Part shown: positions 62,283 to 64,000 of the stretch, in pieces
How positions within the stretch are numbered: the first letter of the stretch is position 1
Layout: every line of letters starts with the position of its first letter
Source of the DNA: Paenibacillus sp. H1-7
GTDB taxonomy: Bacteria; Bacillota; Bacilli; Paenibacillales; NBRC-103111
Direction: 5' to 3'
DNA length: 64,000 bases
Assembly (NCBI RefSeq): GCF_022354825.1
Contig: NZ_CP031168.1
Location: forward strand, 3,597,501 to 3,661,500
Program-made: the position numbers and the translations under genes
Notes under the pieces: generated by a model
Database searches by the model: none
Seen by the model: only the letters and a program-made list of their open reading frames with translations
What the model was told of the DNA's origin: nothing

Positions 62283-63416
62283 TTACCTGGTCGCATAACG
62301 CGATGCCGACGCAGGGGCGTTCTTGCTTTCGGACTCCTGCTCTTTCCGGTTGTCGATAGCTTCCGCCATCGTTTTATCGGTCAAATGGGCATAAATCTGC
62401 GTCGTTTCCGGCGAAGCATGCCCGAGCTGCTCCTGCGTCTTGTACAGGTCATTCCGCAAATAATAGTCGGTTGCGAAAGAATGGCGCAGCTTATGTACGG
62501 ACAGGAACGGCTTGCCGAACCGCTTGGCATACTTGATTACCATTTCCTGCATCGCGCGCTTGGTCATCCGCTCGCCTTCTTTTTTTCCGTTCGCTATGGC
62601 AAGGAAGAGAGCCTTTTCTCGCTTGGGCGCTTTGTACCTGGTTTGCCGCAGATCCAAATACGCTGCGAGGTCGTCGAACGCCTCCTGACGGAAGTAGACG
62701 GGCGTCTTGAAGGAGTCGTCATTTTTACCTTTGCGGTACACATGGGTCAGCTTCTTCTTCATATCGATATCGTCGACATTGAGATTCACCACCTCGGAGA
62801 CACGAAGCCCCGAGTTTAGAATGAGGCTGATGATACAGCCGTCGCGCACTTTATTCAGCTCGTACGAATACATCGCCTGCTTGTTGTTCGCGATATCTTG
62901 CTCATAGCCGTTATATACATAATCCAGGAATTCGCGGATTTCGTCCTCCTGCAGCAGCTTTCCTTCAAGCTTCGCCGCAGTGTCCTTCGGTTTATGAGTC
63001 CGTTTGATCTCGACCTTAGCCATCACATTGCGCTTCAGCAGCGGATAGAACTGCTCATCCTCGGCGATCTGGCTTAAGTAGTGGAACAGCGAGCGAAGAG
63101 ACGAGAGCTTGCGGGATATCGTTGTCTTGCTGTTGGCATTTTCCTTGCGCGTGGACAAAAACATGCGGAAATTATCGATGCTCTCCATATGCAGCTTCTC
63201 CAGCGATTCGATAGGCACATCCTTTATCGTTTGACCTTCGGCCAACCCTTCGGCCAGCAGCCAGGATAAGAAGGTTTCATAATCCCTAACATATTCCAGC
63301 AAGGACGAGGGAGACAGGTCGGGCAGTTTATAATTGATGAATTTTTCGACATACCAAGGCATGGACGGAATTTTTTTGTCCAGCTCTTGACGGTCCTTCA
63401 CTTTCAGTATGTTCAA
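62283..63416 (-). CDS. xerS: XerS-like tyrosine site-specific recombinase
   Basis: A 377-aa tyrosine recombinase. N-terminal SAM-like domain starts with PSMPWYVEKFINYKL and ends near 135 (LLKRNVMAKVEIK), as in streptococcal XerS. Catalytic residues are Arg205, Lys229, His308, Arg311, His333 and Tyr342 (LGHASPETTQIYAHL). XerS resolves chromosome dimers alone in streptococci; here it may do so, or act with or beside a XerCD pair. Phage-type integrases are unlikely because no phage gene or att repeat is nearby. ATG at 63416 has GAGGTGAC upstream. Confidence 0.85.
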   Translation of the reverse strand: MNILKVKDRQELDKKIPSMPWYVEKFINYKLPDLSPSSLLEYVRDYETFLSWLLAEGLAEGQTIKDVPIESLEKLHMESIDNFRMFLSTRKENANSKTTISRKLSSLRSLFHYLSQIAEDEQFYPLLKRNVMAKVEIKRTHKPKDTAAKLEGKLLQEDEIREFLDYVYNGYEQDIANNKQAMYSYELNKVRDGCIISLILNSGLRVSEVVNLNVDDIDMKKKLTHVYRKGKNDDSFKTPVYFRQEAFDDLAAYLDLRQTRYKAPKREKALFLAIANGKKEGERMTKRAMQEMVIKYAKRFGKPFLSVHKLRHSFATDYYLRNDLYKTQEQLGHASPETTQIYAHLTDKTMAEAIDNRKEQESESKNAPASASRYATR

Positions 63417-63622
63417 GAAGAGTCACCTCGCTATTGTATTGTTCGCAGGAAAGAAACGGCAAGTGAGGAAAAGCTATCTGATTCTTAGTATAGTACAGCG
63501 CGGCGGTGAATTGTAGTGTGCAAGTCCGTCTACCCGTAAAAGGATGGAAAGATGGAGGATGCATGAGAAGCAATTGAACAAAGCATACTAAGAATTAAAT
63601 TAAAGAAAGGGGGACAAACTTC

Positions 63623-64000
63623 ATGTCCAATCACACTTCCAAAATGGTTGTATGCACGATTTCGGCCTTCCTGCTCGCAGGCTCATTAACGGCGTGCACA
63701 CGGAACCAAGCGGCGCAGCCCGCTCCAAATCAATCCGTACGTCAGCAGGCTGCCAATCCAACGCCGGCTGCGATTCAAGACAATCGGATTCAAGTGGCCA
63801 GACAGGCGGCGGACAAAATCGTTCAGCTTCCCGGAGTCAAGTCCGCGAACGTTCTGGTTACACAGAACAATGCTTATGTGGCTGCCGTGCTAAAAGACGG
63901 CACTGGACAGCTGACGAGAGATATGGAAGGTAAAATCGCCCAACAAGTAAAATCGACGGATGGCAACGTTCATAACGTGTATGTATCTACGAACCCCGAC
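63623..64000 (+). CDS. YhcN/YlaJ-family spore lipoprotein, C-terminus cut by window edge
   Basis: 126 codons are present. The lipobox LTAC gives lipidated Cys at residue 25, then a Gln/Pro/Ala linker and the YhcN/YlaJ domain (ARQAADKIVQLPGVKSANVLVTQNNAYVAAVL with the typical V-x-x-A-x-V-L-V pattern, and EGKIAQQVKSTDGNVHNVYVSTNPD). Family members sit in the spore membranes or coat and affect germination or outgrowth. GAAAGGGGGAC precedes the ATG at 63623. The protein likely extends another 30-60 residues past the window. Confidence 0.88.
   Translation, partial: MSNHTSKMVVCTISAFLLAGSLTACTRNQAAQPAPNQSVRQQAANPTPAAIQDNRIQVARQAADKIVQLPGVKSANVLVTQNNAYVAAVLKDGTGQLTRDMEGKIAQQVKSTDGNVHNVYVSTNPD

Overview
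The window looks like chromosomal DNA of an endospore-forming, low-to-mid GC Firmicute of the Paenibacillaceae type. The pointers are a Spo0E-like phosphatase, a YhcN/YlaJ spore lipoprotein, a YpdA bacillithiol-disulfide reductase, an SLH-domain protein, copper-amine-oxidase-like 'stalk' proteins, a LplB/YtcP/LipO-type sugar ABC system with a membrane-anchored AraC regulator, strong AAGGAGG-type ribosome binding sites and frequent TTG/GTG starts. I saw no rRNA, tRNA, CRISPR array, insertion sequence or prophage. Rho-independent terminators are abundant and set most operon borders. The genus is inferred, not proven.

Layout. 1-1.6 kb: a truncated M20 amidohydrolase, a small hypothetical, a Spo0E-like protein and a 48-aa protein. 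1.8-7.5 kb: glycerate kinase, then two tandem paralogous secreted stalk/PKD proteins and a lone PhnC-like ABC ATPase. 7.5-12 kb: YpdA, a SAM methyltransferase, a DAO-type flavoprotein, a FucU-like mutarotase and a phosphodiester-glycosidase-domain protein. 12-17.3 kb: transketolase, two LysR regulators, a guanine-deaminase-like enzyme and an ankyrin lipoprotein. 17.3-19.5 kb: a yuaF-floT membrane-domain operon behind a consensus sigma-W promoter. 19.7-25.7 kb: a NUDIX enzyme, a two-gene 2-oxoacid:ferredoxin oxidoreductase made of two fusions, uridine kinase and an SDR. 25.9-43.4 kb: mixed single genes (metallophosphoesterase, SLH protein, uracil permease, MATE, three MFS-type or related exporters/importers, acyl-CoA dehydrogenase, secreted GH8 glycanase, AraC regulator and small oxidoreductases).

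43.6-50.9 kb is the most coherent accessory block. It holds an IclR repressor, an MFS carboxylate-type transporter, and an operon of 5-oxoprolinase subunits pxpB-pxpC-pxpA followed by a fumarate-reductase-like flavoprotein and a small 2Fe-2S protein. The transporter and the operon carry almost identical promoters, each followed by the same tandem pair of palindromes (TTCCG-N5-CGGAA type) with centres 21 bp apart. I read this as one IclR-controlled regulon for uptake, reduction or oxidation, and ATP-dependent ring opening of a lactam-like acid. The flavoprotein/Fe-S pair attached to 5-oxoprolinase is the best candidate for an undescribed pathway here.

51-57.4 kb: an AraC regulator with two membrane segments and a LplB-YtcP-LipO importer. 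57.7-64 kb: an OatA-like acyltransferase, an RHH/PIN toxin-antitoxin pair with altered PIN residues, an MreB paralogue, a XerS-like recombinase and a truncated YhcN/YlaJ lipoprotein. Regulatory sites worth attention outside the IclR block are a symmetric LexA box before the SLH gene, a weaker one before a YdjM homologue, and a near-consensus cre site before the GH8 glycanase.
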